In this document: piece after piece, positions 27,186 to 36,117 of the stretch
How the letters are laid out: every line of letters starts with the position of its first letter
How positions within the stretch are numbered: position 1 is the stretch's first letter
DNA from: Exilibacterium sp.
GTDB taxonomy: Bacteria; Pseudomonadota; Gammaproteobacteria; Pseudomonadales; Cellvibrionaceae
Direction of reading: 5' to 3'
Assembly (NCBI GenBank): GCA_028280195.1
Contig: JANQMH010000098.1
Location: 1 to 64,000, forward strand
Length of the DNA stretch: 64,000 nucleotides
Notes under the pieces: generated by a model
What the model was told of the DNA's origin: nothing
What the model saw: only the letters and a program-made list of their open reading frames with translations
Database searches by the model: none
Position numbers and translations under genes: made by a program

Positions 27186-27218
27186 CAATAGCCCGGCAGC
27201 TCGGCTGCCAGGCTATTG
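27186..27218 (-). terminator. Hairpin between pstS and pstC
   Basis: Fifteen-base arms with one mismatch and a three-base loop (CAATAGCC-C-GGCAGC against GCTGCC-A-GGCTATTG). On the minus strand a T/C-rich stretch follows. The position suits a partial terminator that keeps pstS mRNA in excess over the permease genes, a known pattern in pst operons. Confidence 0.6.
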
Positions 27219-27257
27219 ATGTCGCATATTCTAATTATTCAATGGGGCTATTGTCGC

Positions 27258-28301
27258 CTACATTGACAAGTTTTTCAGCATCTTGACATTACTCGCCACT
27301 TCAGTGCGCTCCGGGCGCGCCAGCGGGATCATGCCTTTTTCGGTCAGGTAACCCTCATCGCCCCAGGCCCGCTCGCTGGTAAACTCGGCGAGAAACTCCT
27401 TGATACCCGGTATGACATCAACATGGGCTTTCTTAACATAGAAATATAGCGGCCGCGATACCGGGTAACTGCCATCGGCAATGGATTCGAAGGTCGGATC
27501 CTCGCCGTCGATCGGCGAGCCCTGGACTTTATCGCTGTTTTGATCCAGGAAGCTGAAGCCGAATATACCCAGGGCAAAGGGGTTGGCGTTGAGTTTCTGT
27601 ACGATCAGATTGTCATTTTCACCGGCATCGATATAAGGCCCGTCTTCGCGCATGGTGTGGCAGATGGTCTTGTACCGCCTGCTGTCTTCACTTTTCAGCG
27701 CCTTGATCCAGTCGAAGGCTTTGCAACCGCCCTCGAGAGCCAGTTCGACGAAGGCATCGCGGGTACCGGAGGTGGGCGGCGGACCCAACACTTCAATCTC
27801 CACCGCAGGCAGCCGCGGGTTGACGTCCTTCCAGGTCTTGTAGGGATTGGCAATCAGGCTGGCGGAATCGTCCGGATTGGGCACCTCCTTGGCCAGCGCG
27901 AGAAATATATCCTTGCGCGTCAATTGCATGGGCTTGGATCTGACCGAGTTGGCGAGCACAATGCCGTCGTAGCCAATCAGCACTTCGACGATACCGGTGA
28001 CGCCGTTGTCGTGGCACATTTTCACTTCGGTGGACTTGATGCGGCGCGAGGAGTTGGTGATATCGGGGTGCTGGACACCGACACCGTTGCAGAACAGTTT
28101 CAGGCCGCCGCCGGAGCCGGTGGATTCGACATTAGGAGTTTTGAAGGCAGTGCTTCTGCCGAAGCGCTCGGCAACCACTGTAGAGAAGGGAAATACGGTG
28201 GAAGAACCCACAATGGTGATATAGTCGCGGGATGCCGATACCCATTGCGCACCGGCCAGGGCAACGGCGGCCAGTGCAGCCGTTATCAGGGTTTTTTTCA
28301 C
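27258..28301 (-). CDS. pstS: Periplasmic phosphate-binding protein
   Basis: A 347-residue binding protein with a signal peptide (about 1-23, ending VSAS). VGSSTVFPFSTVVAERF is the phosphate-binding N-terminal motif, with further ligand residues around STGSGGG and SGTRDAF. It captures phosphate for PstCAB. It heads the operon, and a Pho box lies about 60 bp upstream of its start. Sequence is closer to the PstS type found in marine proteobacteria than to the E. coli form, judged by the RSKPMQLTRKDIFLALA region. Confidence 0.94.
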   Translation of the reverse strand: MKKTLITAALAAVALAGAQWVSASRDYITIVGSSTVFPFSTVVAERFGRSTAFKTPNVESTGSGGGLKLFCNGVGVQHPDITNSSRRIKSTEVKMCHDNGVTGIVEVLIGYDGIVLANSVRSKPMQLTRKDIFLALAKEVPNPDDSASLIANPYKTWKDVNPRLPAVEIEVLGPPPTSGTRDAFVELALEGGCKAFDWIKALKSEDSRRYKTICHTMREDGPYIDAGENDNLIVQKLNANPFALGIFGFSFLDQNSDKVQGSPIDGEDPTFESIADGSYPVSRPLYFYVKKAHVDVIPGIKEFLAEFTSERAWGDEGYLTEKGMIPLARPERTEVASNVKMLKNLSM

Positions 28302-28359
28302 ATTGGCCTCCGAGGCTCAGTTCATAATTCGGGATACTAGGTTTACCGGGTGTCAATTC

Positions 28360-28378
28360 TATGAAGGATTTATGACAG
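28360..28378 (-). promoter_or_regulatory. Pho box before pstS
   Basis: Read on the minus strand this is CTGTCATAAATCCTTCATA. The first half is a perfect PhoB half-site (CTGTCA plus AT-rich spacer), and the second half CCTTCA matches four of six. It lies about 60 bp before the pstS start, as expected for PhoB activation under phosphate limitation. Confidence 0.75.
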
Positions 28379-28479
28379 AAATGTTACATCCTGAAACAAT
28401 ACAGGACCTCCTAAAGAGAACGCTTTCCGGTATACTCCGTTAGTTAAAAAATCGCAACATTATTAAAAAAAACAGGGAC

Positions 28480-29025
28480 TTGACCATTAGTAAAAGCAGC
28501 TCGACCACACCGCTGCCGCGGCTGCAGGCCCTGGCCGGCGCCATCGACACCTTTTCAGAACTGACCGGCCGCGCCATCGCCTGGTTGACGCTGGCAATGA
28601 TGGCGCTTACCTGCGTGGTCGTGGTCATGCGCTACGGGCTCGGGCGCGGCTCCATCGCCCTGCAGGAATCGGTAACCTACCTGCACGCCTGCGTATTTTT
28701 ACTCGGCGCCGCCTTTACCCTCAAGCGCGACGCCCATGTCAGGGTGGATATATTCTACCGCCGCTTCTCAGCCCGCACCAAGGCCTGGATCAACAGTATC
28801 GGCACGCTGGTATTTTTACTGCCGGTAGCCGTTTTTCTGCTGCTGGTAAGCTGGGACTTTGTCGCCATCTCCTGGAAAATTGGTGAGGTCTCCGCTGACA
28901 CCGGCGGCATTCCGGCAGTTTTCCTGTTGAAGACCCTGCTGCCGCTGGGCGCAGTCACCCTGGCGCTGCAGGGCCTGGCAGAACTCGCCCGCAACCTGCT
29001 GACGCTGATCAGCGAGCCGCCATAG
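28480..29025 (+). CDS. TRAP transporter small membrane subunit (TakQ/DctQ-like)
   Basis: A 181-residue membrane protein with four hydrophobic segments of DctQ type. The start is TTG 28480 with ACAGGGA just upstream. The long N-terminal tail and the motif RDAHVRVDIFYRRFS between segments 2 and 3 are typical. It ends 9 bp before the large subunit. No binding protein is adjacent; the likely partner is the TakP-like protein at 34933-36075 (see findings). Confidence 0.88.
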   Translation: MTISKSSSTTPLPRLQALAGAIDTFSELTGRAIAWLTLAMMALTCVVVVMRYGLGRGSIALQESVTYLHACVFLLGAAFTLKRDAHVRVDIFYRRFSARTKAWINSIGTLVFLLPVAVFLLLVSWDFVAISWKIGEVSADTGGIPAVFLLKTLLPLGAVTLALQGLAELARNLLTLISEPP

Positions 29026-29034
29026 AGCCGCCCC

Positions 29035-30402
29035 ATGCTGGCAGAACTGGCTCCTTTATTGATGTTCCTGACCGTGTGCGCAGCGCTGATGCTGGGCTAC
29101 CCGGTCGCCTTTACCCTGGCCGGCACCGCGCTGCTGTATGCGGCCCTGGGCATCGCCAGTGGCCACTTCGAGCCGAGCCTGCTGCTGGCGCTGCCCGACC
29201 GCCTCTACGGCACCATGACCAATACCACGCTGATCGCGGTACCGCTGTTTGTATTGATGGGGGTGATGCTGGAAAAATCCCGCCTGGCGGAGGAGCTGCT
29301 GGAGAACCTGGCTCAGGCCTGCGGCCGCATGCCGGGGGGGCTGGGCATATCCGTGGTGCTGGTGGGCATGCTGCTGGCGGCCAGCACCGGCATTGTCGGC
29401 GCCACCGTGGTGACCATGGGCCTGATGTCGCTGCCGACCATGCTCAAGCGCGGCTACAACCCGTCGCTGGCTACCGGTACCATCTGCGCCACCGGCACCC
29501 TGGGACAGATCATTCCCCCCTCCATCGCCCTGGTGCTGCTCGGCGATATCCTCTCCGGCGCCTACCAGCAGGCGCAGCTGTCCCGGGGCATCTTCAACCC
29601 GCAGCCGGTATCGGTCGGCGATCTGTTTGTCGGCGCCATTATTCCGGGGCTTATCCTGGTAGCGCTCTATATCGGCTATCTGCTCGCCGCCGCGACCTTC
29701 AATCCGGGCTGCGCACCGGCGGCGGGGCGCGCAGCGAACGTCAGCAGGCGCCGCATCCTGCAGAGCCTGCTGCCGCCCGTCACCCTGATAGTACTGGTGC
29801 TGGGCTCGATTATTTCCGGCGCCGCCACCCCCACCGAGGCCGCCGGCGTCGGTGCGCTCGGCGCCACCCTGCTGGCCTGGCGCAAGCGCCAGCTGAACCG
29901 GCGGCGGCTGCGTGAAGTCGGTATCGCCACCACCGAAGTCACCGCCATGGTATTTGCCATTTTAATCGGCGCCTCGCTTTTTTCCCTGGTGTTTCGCGGC
30001 TTCGGTGGCGAGGAGATGATCGAGCACTTTTTCAGTCAGCTGCCCGGTGGCACCTTTGCCGCCGTGCTGGTGGTAATGATTGCCATCTTCCTGCTCGGCT
30101 TCATCCTCGACTTTATCGAAATCACCTTTGTGGTGGTGCCCATCGTCGGGCCGGTACTGCTGGCCATGGGTGTGGACCCGGTGTGGCTGGGAATAATGAT
30201 CGCGCTCAACCTGCAGACTTCCTTTCTGACGCCACCGTTTGGCTTCGCGCTGTTTTACCTGCGCGGGGTGGCGCCGGACAGCGTCGCCACCGGGGCAATT
30301 TATCGTGGCGTAATCCCGTTTATTGTGCTCCAATTGCTGCTCCTTGCAGCCCTGGCGCTATGGCCCGAACTGGCCACCTGGCTGCCACAACAATTACAAT
30401 AA
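29035..30402 (+). CDS. TRAP transporter large membrane subunit (TakM/DctM-like)
   Basis: A 455-residue DctM-family permease with about 12-13 hydrophobic segments; it moves the substrate using the sodium gradient. Characteristic strings are PLFVLMGVMLEKS, GIVGATVVTMGLMSLP, GTLGQIIPPSIALVLLGD and LTPPFGFALFYLRGVAP. The long stretch between segments 5 and 6 (QLSRGIFNPQPV) is typical of the alpha-keto acid / TakM subgroup. It forms an operon with the small subunit. The substrate is probably a 2-oxo acid, by subgroup only. Confidence 0.9.
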   Translation: MLAELAPLLMFLTVCAALMLGYPVAFTLAGTALLYAALGIASGHFEPSLLLALPDRLYGTMTNTTLIAVPLFVLMGVMLEKSRLAEELLENLAQACGRMPGGLGISVVLVGMLLAASTGIVGATVVTMGLMSLPTMLKRGYNPSLATGTICATGTLGQIIPPSIALVLLGDILSGAYQQAQLSRGIFNPQPVSVGDLFVGAIIPGLILVALYIGYLLAAATFNPGCAPAAGRAANVSRRRILQSLLPPVTLIVLVLGSIISGAATPTEAAGVGALGATLLAWRKRQLNRRRLREVGIATTEVTAMVFAILIGASLFSLVFRGFGGEEMIEHFFSQLPGGTFAAVLVVMIAIFLLGFILDFIEITFVVVPIVGPVLLAMGVDPVWLGIMIALNLQTSFLTPPFGFALFYLRGVAPDSVATGAIYRGVIPFIVLQLLLLAALALWPELATWLPQQLQ

Positions 30403-30487
30403 AAACAACTACAATAAAAAGCGGCAGGTAAAAAGTCGCACTACTGAAGACGTAGACCGCATTTTGCGCTTTAGGTATACCATTACT

Positions 30488-30889
30488 ATGACCATGCACC
30501 GAATTGACGAAGATCCAAAACCCACCGGTACACTAGCTTTACAAACCCTGGCCATGCCCGCCGATACCAACCAGCACGGCGATATTTTCGGCGGCTGGAT
30601 GATGTCGCAGATGGATCTGGCCGGTGCCATTCAGGCCAGGGAAATCGCCAAAGGCCGGGTCACCACTGTCGCCGTCGGCGGCATGACGTTTTTGCGTCCG
30701 GTACCGGTGGGCGCCACCGTCAGCTGTTACTGCGAACCGCTGGAAATCGGCCGCTCCTCGGTGCGCACCAGTGTGGAGGTGTGGTTGAAACAGCTGGAGA
30801 CCGGCGAGCTTTCAAAGGTGACCGAAGGCGTTTTCGTCTACGTAGCCATCGACGATAAAGGCCATACCCGCGCCATTCCGAAAGACTGA
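30488..30889 (+). CDS. Acyl-CoA thioesterase, YciA type
   Basis: A 133-residue hot-dog-fold thioesterase. ATG 30488 (or 30494) starts the usual protein; longer frames run through low-complexity sequence after the TRAP gene. NQHGDIFGGWMMSQMDLAGA holds the catalytic Asp region, followed by VAVGGMTFLRPVPVGATV and VEGFVYVA-like C-terminal strand. It hydrolyses short to medium acyl-CoA esters in the cytoplasm. It lies 85 bp after the TRAP permease and may share its transcript. Confidence 0.9.
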   Translation: MTMHRIDEDPKPTGTLALQTLAMPADTNQHGDIFGGWMMSQMDLAGAIQAREIAKGRVTTVAVGGMTFLRPVPVGATVSCYCEPLEIGRSSVRTSVEVWLKQLETGELSKVTEGVFVYVAIDDKGHTRAIPKD

Positions 30890-30992
30890 TACGCCTCGGG
30901 GGTGCCGGTAATCGCGGTAACGGCTGCGACAGTGACGGCTGAGGTCATAGCAGCTGCGCGAGATGCCGTTGCACGGCTATGGCTGGGCTCAG

Positions 30993-31061
30993 GGCTTTAT
31001 CAATACAAGGCTCGGGGCTGTATCAGTACAAGGCTCAGGGCTGTATCAACATAAGGCTCAG
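30993..31061. repeat. 23-bp tandem repeat across the stop codon of a TRAP permease
   Basis: Three head-to-tail units (30993-31015, 31016-31038, 31039-31061), about 87-91% identical, each containing GGCTNTATCA and AAGGCTC. The last unit codes for the C-terminal residues of the minus-strand DctM gene, and the TGA at 31035-31037 lies in the second. The array therefore copies the gene end into the 3' untranslated region. Confidence 0.85.
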
Positions 31062-32318
31062 GGCCGGCACATAGGTAATGATCAATACCGCCACCAGCAG
31101 GATAAAGAAGAAGGGTAAGGTGGCACTGTAAAGCCGGGTGATCGGCTGTTTGAAACGCGAGCTGGCGATAAACAGATTCATACCCACCGGCGGAGTGAAG
31201 TAACCTATTTGCATATTGGCAAGAAATATCATTCCCAAATGTACCGGATGAATGCCATAGGAAAGCGCCACCGGTAAAATCAGCGGCACCATCACCACAA
31301 TGGCGGAAAAAATATCCAGCACCGCACCCAGCGCCAGCAGGACAATATTGAGCAGCAGTAAAAACGCCAGCTTGCTGGTAATGGTATCGCGTATGGCTTC
31401 GAACAGCAGCGCCGGCACCTCCGCATCCACCAGCACATTGGTCAGCGCCAGCGACACCGCGAGGATGGCGATGATCTCACCGATAATCACGCTGGCGTTG
31501 ACCATGATTGCCGGCACCTGCCGCAGCCGGACCTCGCGGTAACACGCCACCTGCACCACCAGTGTATAGAGCGCGGCAATGGCGGCCACTTCGGAAATGG
31601 CAAACCAGCCGCCGTAGATGCCGCCTATCACCAATAGCGGCAGCGGCAGTTCCCACTTTGCCTGCCACAGTGCGCGGCCCGCCTCGTGGCGGCAAAACGG
31701 CTGTCGCTCGACAGGCTGGCGGCGCGAAACCCACATCGCCCACAGACACAGCAGCACCAGCATCAGCAACAGCGGCAGCAGACCGGCGACAAACAGCTGG
31801 GTCAGCTCGAAACTCGGCCCGATCCCCATCTGCTGCACCAGAATACCGTAGAGGATCAGCGGCATGGAGGGCACCAGCAGCAGGCCCAGACTGCCGGAGG
31901 AGGTGACCAGCCCGAGACCGAATTTTTCGCCGTAGCCGGCCTTTTTCAGCGCCGGATACAGCAGCGCACCGACCGCAACGATGGTGACACCCGAGGCGCC
32001 GGTAATGGCGGTAAAAAACGTACAGGTCAGCAGCGCGATAATCGGCAGCCCGGCCGGCATCCAGCCCAAAAAGGCGCGGCTGAGTCGCACCAGGCGATCC
32101 GCCGAGCCGCTCTCGGCGATCAGGTAGCCGGCGAAGGTAAACAGCGGCAGCGCCAGCAGCATCGGCGTATCGGCAATGCGGTAGATTTCCACCGCCAGCA
32201 CCGACAGGTGAATATCCTGCCACCACAGCCCGAACAGGCCGGCCGCGGCAATCACCACGAACAGCGGCGTTCCCATCAGCGCCATAACGATAAGAAAGAC
32301 TATCGCCAGAGTCAGCAT
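31035..32318 (-). CDS. TRAP transporter large membrane subunit (DctM)
   Basis: A 427-residue DctM-family permease. ATG 32318 overlaps the stop of the small subunit as ATGCTGA, giving translational coupling; the longer frame from 32426 runs inside that gene. About 12 hydrophobic segments, with PLFTFAGYLIAESG, TGASGVTIVAVGALLYP, PSMPLILYGILVQQ and YFTPPVGMNLFIASSRF. It is the last gene of a TatT-DctP-DctQ-DctM operon. The final nine codons lie in the tandem repeat described at 30993-31061. Confidence 0.92.
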   Translation of the reverse strand: MLTLAIVFLIVMALMGTPLFVVIAAAGLFGLWWQDIHLSVLAVEIYRIADTPMLLALPLFTFAGYLIAESGSADRLVRLSRAFLGWMPAGLPIIALLTCTFFTAITGASGVTIVAVGALLYPALKKAGYGEKFGLGLVTSSGSLGLLLVPSMPLILYGILVQQMGIGPSFELTQLFVAGLLPLLLMLVLLCLWAMWVSRRQPVERQPFCRHEAGRALWQAKWELPLPLLVIGGIYGGWFAISEVAAIAALYTLVVQVACYREVRLRQVPAIMVNASVIIGEIIAILAVSLALTNVLVDAEVPALLFEAIRDTITSKLAFLLLLNIVLLALGAVLDIFSAIVVMVPLILPVALSYGIHPVHLGMIFLANMQIGYFTPPVGMNLFIASSRFKQPITRLYSATLPFFFILLVAVLIITYVPALSLMLIQP

Positions 32319-32818
32319 GGGCGCTGCGTGTCCGCCGGCGGCAGCGAGGCGGGCGACAGCGCCTGCCATAAAAAGCGCCATCCGATGACAAAAAAGGAAA
32401 ACGGGATAATGCTCTGGCAGAGCCATACCGGCAGGCCGCTGACTGTAGTGCCGTCCTCAAACTCCAACTGCACCAGCGTTATGGAAAAGTAGGCGATCAA
32501 GGTACAGACGGCGGCGCAGAATACATTTACCGCGCGGGCGATATAGCCGCGCGCACCTGCCGGCGCCAGGCGGGCAATCAGGTCAATGGCAATGTGCTCG
32601 CGCCGCCGGGTCGCCACCATGGCGCCGAACAGTGCCAGCCACAGCACCAGTATCCGCAACATACTGTCGGCGCCGAGAATGCCGGTGCCGAAGAAATTGC
32701 GCAACGCGATCTGGCCGTTGGCCAGCAGGATGAGCGCCGCCAGTATCAGCACCAGAATGGTGCTTTCCAGGTGGGCACAGCCGCGGTTCAGCGCCCGCAG
32801 CCAGTTCTTCACCGTCAC
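32312..32818 (-). CDS. TRAP transporter small membrane subunit (DctQ)
   Basis: A 168-residue protein with four hydrophobic segments. The motifs LWLALFGAMVATRRREHIAIDLI and a final WRFLWQAL are typical of DctQ. It overlaps the binding-protein gene by 4 bp upstream and the large subunit by 7 bp downstream, so the three subunits are made together. Confidence 0.92.
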   Translation of the reverse strand: MTVKNWLRALNRGCAHLESTILVLILAALILLANGQIALRNFFGTGILGADSMLRILVLWLALFGAMVATRRREHIAIDLIARLAPAGARGYIARAVNVFCAAVCTLIAYFSITLVQLEFEDGTTVSGLPVWLCQSIIPFSFFVIGWRFLWQALSPASLPPADTQRPC

Positions 32819-33861
32819 AGCGCCGCCTGGGCGCTGCGGTACTGCTCCAGGTAATTCATCATCTGCTCGTACAGCGGCCGTGAGACTTCACCGCTTTCGA
32901 CAATCCTGTTCATCGCCTGCTCGGCGTAGCGGTTCCAGGCGTCGATATGCTCTCGGCTGGGGCGCGACAGCACGATACCCTGCTTTTGCATGGCGGCAAA
33001 GGCCGCCAGATTGTCCTGGCGATTCTGCCGATCTATATCGGCGAAGACCTTGCCCATGATATCCCTGACCGTGCGCTGATCGCCGGGGCGCAGTTTATCG
33101 AAGACTTTTTTGTCGATGGCCAGCACCGCGTAAAAATACATCAGCGGGATATCGGTCATATGGGAGATCTGGGTGTGCCACTGCAGGGCCAGGGCGGCGA
33201 TGGGCGAGGTCGCCACGGTATCGATAATGCCTGTCTGCAGGCTCGGCAGCACATCGCCGATAGACAGCGGAATCGGTGAGATGCCAAAGGATTTCACCAC
33301 ACCGGCGGTGATCGGGTCGTTGTCGGGCACCCACACCTTTTTCGCCCGCAGTTGGTCTACCTGAGTCACCGCGGCATCGGTCATCAAATAGGCGAGCCCG
33401 CCCTCGCCGAGACCAAAGGTGACAAAGCCGCCCCTTTCCAGTTCCTCGATAATCAGCCGATCCATACGCTCGCGCACAACGTCCACCTCGCGGAAGGAGC
33501 GAAACAACAGAGGCATATTGTACAGCTGGCTGTTGGGTGCGAACTTGGTCAGGCTGCCGCCCGGTACGGCACCACCGTGCAGCTGGCCGAGGCGGATCTT
33601 GCGCAATACCGCCTTGTCGTTGCCCATGACCCCGCCGGGGTAGAACTTGAATTTCACACGCCCCTCAGTGGCCGCCTCTACCGCCTCGGCCCCCGCGCGC
33701 ATCTTTACCATCCAGCTGGAGCCGTCCGGAGAAATCGTGGCAATCTTCAGCACGGCAGCCCGTGTGTCGGCTGCCATCAGTGCGGTTGTAAACGCTGTCA
33801 TAAATGTCGTCGTAAAAACAAAAAGCCGCAAACGGCGCCGCGGGGCTGTCAGCCACTTCAT
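32815..33861 (-). CDS. TRAP substrate-binding protein, TatP/DctP type
   Basis: A 348-residue periplasmic protein. ATG 33861 follows AGGAGAG and starts a signal peptide (about 1-33, ending ADTRAA). The mature protein begins LKIATISPDGSSW and has the family motif around KVWVPDNDP and the conserved IDTVATSPIAALALQW. The sequence is of the type found beside TatT (TPR-associated TRAP transporters). The ligand is unknown, and these systems may carry lipophilic or large ligands rather than dicarboxylates. Confidence 0.9.
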   Translation of the reverse strand: MKWLTAPRRRLRLFVFTTTFMTAFTTALMAADTRAAVLKIATISPDGSSWMVKMRAGAEAVEAATEGRVKFKFYPGGVMGNDKAVLRKIRLGQLHGGAVPGGSLTKFAPNSQLYNMPLLFRSFREVDVVRERMDRLIIEELERGGFVTFGLGEGGLAYLMTDAAVTQVDQLRAKKVWVPDNDPITAGVVKSFGISPIPLSIGDVLPSLQTGIIDTVATSPIAALALQWHTQISHMTDIPLMYFYAVLAIDKKVFDKLRPGDQRTVRDIMGKVFADIDRQNRQDNLAAFAAMQKQGIVLSRPSREHIDAWNRYAEQAMNRIVESGEVSRPLYEQMMNYLEQYRSAQAAL

Positions 33862-33907
33862 AGCAAAGCTCTCCTGAAATATCACCGATCCGATAAAGCA
33901 CCGGCGG

Positions 33908-34762
33908 TTAAAAATAATCGCCGGCGGAAGCCAGTAACTCCCGGGCCCGCTGTTGCGCCAAGACATTCATCAGCGTATAGCCGGGTACCTCGGCCGGCGC
34001 CTCGATCACTTCGCGCAGCAACCGATCGTGCAGTTCGCGGTTAAAAACCAGGCGCGCATAGCGCTCGGCAAAGGTCACTTTGGCCATCAGGTTGTTACCC
34101 TCTGAAAACAGAATAGCCTTTTCGAAGTGCTCGCGCCCGATTTCCGGCTTGCCTCCCAGCGCCGGCGGCAACAGCGTGGCGAGCCCGCCGAGATAAAGAT
34201 GAGCGGCGCCACCGTCATAGCTGCCCTCGAGCCGCACTACGGTCTCCAGCAACAATTGCACCCGCGCCAGCTCGGCCACCGCATTCCAGTCGTCCCGCCG
34301 CGCCTGAATCCATCCCGCCCAGCTGATACCCAGCGTATGCAGGGGTGACACCAGCCGCTTCGGGCTCTGTTGCAATACATCGCCCAGCTCGGCAAAAGGC
34401 TGGGCGCGCACGTCGCACAGCTGCCGCTCGGCCCAGCACAGAGCCGCCAGGGCGTAGTCCAGTGACTTTTGCGTCAGCCGCCGCTGGCGCTGCGGGTCTT
34501 CGACAAACACACCGGCGTAGGCGCCGTAGAGACTGGCGCCGGCCTGCAGCAGGTCGCGATTGTCGGGGCTGCCCGCAATCAGCCCGTCGACCATCAACAG
34601 GTAGGCCGGCGCGCCATCGCGCACAGTGGCCGGATCGTTGCTGTCGAGCACCGCCGCGGCCAGGTTGTCGGCCAGTTTTGCGGTCTGCGCGCCAATCAGT
34701 GCGGCACAGCCCGCCAGCAGCCAGCAGAGGGATATACAGGACCCTAGCAATAGTCGACGCAT
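33908..34762 (-). CDS. TatT-type lipoprotein partner of TRAP transporter
   Basis: A 284-residue lipoprotein: signal from ATG 34762 (MRRLLLGSC) ending in LAGC. The mature part is all-helical with TPR-like units and starts near LADNLAAAVLDSNDPATVRDG, the hallmark of the TRAP-associated T-component (TatT, first studied as Tp0956 in Treponema). TatT forms a trimer that binds the P-component and may pass ligand through a pore. It is the first gene of the operon TatT-DctP-DctQ-DctM. Confidence 0.88.
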   Translation of the reverse strand: MRRLLLGSCISLCWLLAGCAALIGAQTAKLADNLAAAVLDSNDPATVRDGAPAYLLMVDGLIAGSPDNRDLLQAGASLYGAYAGVFVEDPQRQRRLTQKSLDYALAALCWAERQLCDVRAQPFAELGDVLQQSPKRLVSPLHTLGISWAGWIQARRDDWNAVAELARVQLLLETVVRLEGSYDGGAAHLYLGGLATLLPPALGGKPEIGREHFEKAILFSEGNNLMAKVTFAERYARLVFNRELHDRLLREVIEAPAEVPGYTLMNVLAQQRARELLASAGDYF

Positions 34763-34932
34763 CGGTATGTTCTGCACGCTTATATCAGCAGTTCTGTTTC
34801 CAGTCAGTTTCTATCTGTTTGTGAAATCTGTTTATGAATAAGGGGGATTCCAGCAGGAGGCTTCCAGTTACCTTGGCGTCAGGAAGTGGGAAACGAGCCA
34901 GCATTCTACTCCCAACGGCCCGCCAGATCCAC

Positions 34933-36075
34933 TTACCTCAGATTGCGTATATCGTAGTTGGCCTGCTCGGAAACGCGGTGGTAGGCCTGCGACTGCTCGG
35001 CAAATTCGCGGTAGGCGCGGTAGACCCTGGCAAATACCGGATCGCTCTGCGCCGTCTCGCGGTAGATCTGTTCGGCGGTAGCCCGCAATGTGCGCAGCAC
35101 GTCGTCGGGCAGGCGCCGCACCTGTACGCCGTGAGTGTCGATCAGCTCGGTCAATGCGGCATTGTTGCGGGCGGTATATTCATCCAGCATATCCTGATTG
35201 GCGGCGCGGGCGGCAACTTCGACAATGGCCTGCAGATCCGCCGGCAGGGACTCGAGCGCGGTTTTATTGACGATCAGTTCCAGTGTCGGGCCCGGCTCCT
35301 GCCAGCCCGGATAATAGTAGTATTTGGCCACCTGGTGAAAGCCGAAGGCCAGGTCGTTATAGGGCCCGACCCACTCGGTGGCATCGATGACACCGGTCTG
35401 CAGGGCGGTGTAGAGTTCGCCGCCGGGAATATTGACGGCAGTGCCGCCGGCGCGGGTCCAGACCTCGCCGCCGTAGCCGGGAATGCGCATCTTCAGACCT
35501 TTGAGATCCTCGACCGAGTTGATTTCGCGGTTGAACCAGCCCGCCATCTGCACACCGGTATTGCCTGCGGCGAAGGGCACCAGGTTGAATGGCGCATAGA
35601 CTTCCCGCCACAGCGCCAGGCCGCCGCCGTAGTGCAGCCAGCCGTTCATTTCCTGGGCGTTAATGCCGAAGGGCACCGAGGTGAACAGCGGCGCGGCGGC
35701 AATCTTGCCCTTCCAGTAATAAGCGGCGCCGTGGCCCGCCTCGACGCTGCCGGAGGAAACCGCGTCAAATACTCCCAGGGCCGGCACCAGTTCGTTGGCG
35801 CCGTACACCTTTATCTGCAGGCGGCCGTTGCTCATCGCAGCGACGGATCTGGCGAAGTTTTCCGGGGCCGCGCCCAGGCCGGGGAAGTTTTTCGGCCAGG
35901 TGGTCACCATTTTCCATTGATACTGCGCCTCCTGGCGGGCGCTGCCGGCGGCCGGCAGCGACTGCACCGCGGCGGCGCCGGCCCGCTCCACCACATAGAG
36001 GGCGAAGACCGCAACCAGCGCCGCAATCAGGCCGAGGATCACCGCCGGATAGTAGTTGCCTGTCGTCTGCGTCAC
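34933..36075 (-). CDS. TakP-like TRAP substrate-binding protein
   Basis: A 380-residue extracytoplasmic binding protein anchored by one N-terminal membrane segment (about 8-28). The mature start QYQWKMVTTWPKNFPGLG, the GSVEAGHGAAYYW and WVGPYNDLAFGFHQVAKYYYYPGW strings are those of the alpha-keto acid binding protein TakP, including the Trp/Tyr-rich ligand pocket and C-terminal dimer helix. It has no membrane subunits next to it on its own strand; the nearest matching pair (28480-30402) lies 4.5 kb away across the TatT operon. The start at 36075 has only a weak ribosome site. Confidence 0.9.
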   Translation of the reverse strand: MTQTTGNYYPAVILGLIAALVAVFALYVVERAGAAAVQSLPAAGSARQEAQYQWKMVTTWPKNFPGLGAAPENFARSVAAMSNGRLQIKVYGANELVPALGVFDAVSSGSVEAGHGAAYYWKGKIAAAPLFTSVPFGINAQEMNGWLHYGGGLALWREVYAPFNLVPFAAGNTGVQMAGWFNREINSVEDLKGLKMRIPGYGGEVWTRAGGTAVNIPGGELYTALQTGVIDATEWVGPYNDLAFGFHQVAKYYYYPGWQEPGPTLELIVNKTALESLPADLQAIVEVAARAANQDMLDEYTARNNAALTELIDTHGVQVRRLPDDVLRTLRATAEQIYRETAQSDPVFARVYRAYREFAEQSQAYHRVSEQANYDIRNLR

Positions 36076-36117
36076 ACCCGTTTCCTCTCTACTGGGAACA
36101 CCTTTATAGCCTGGCTA

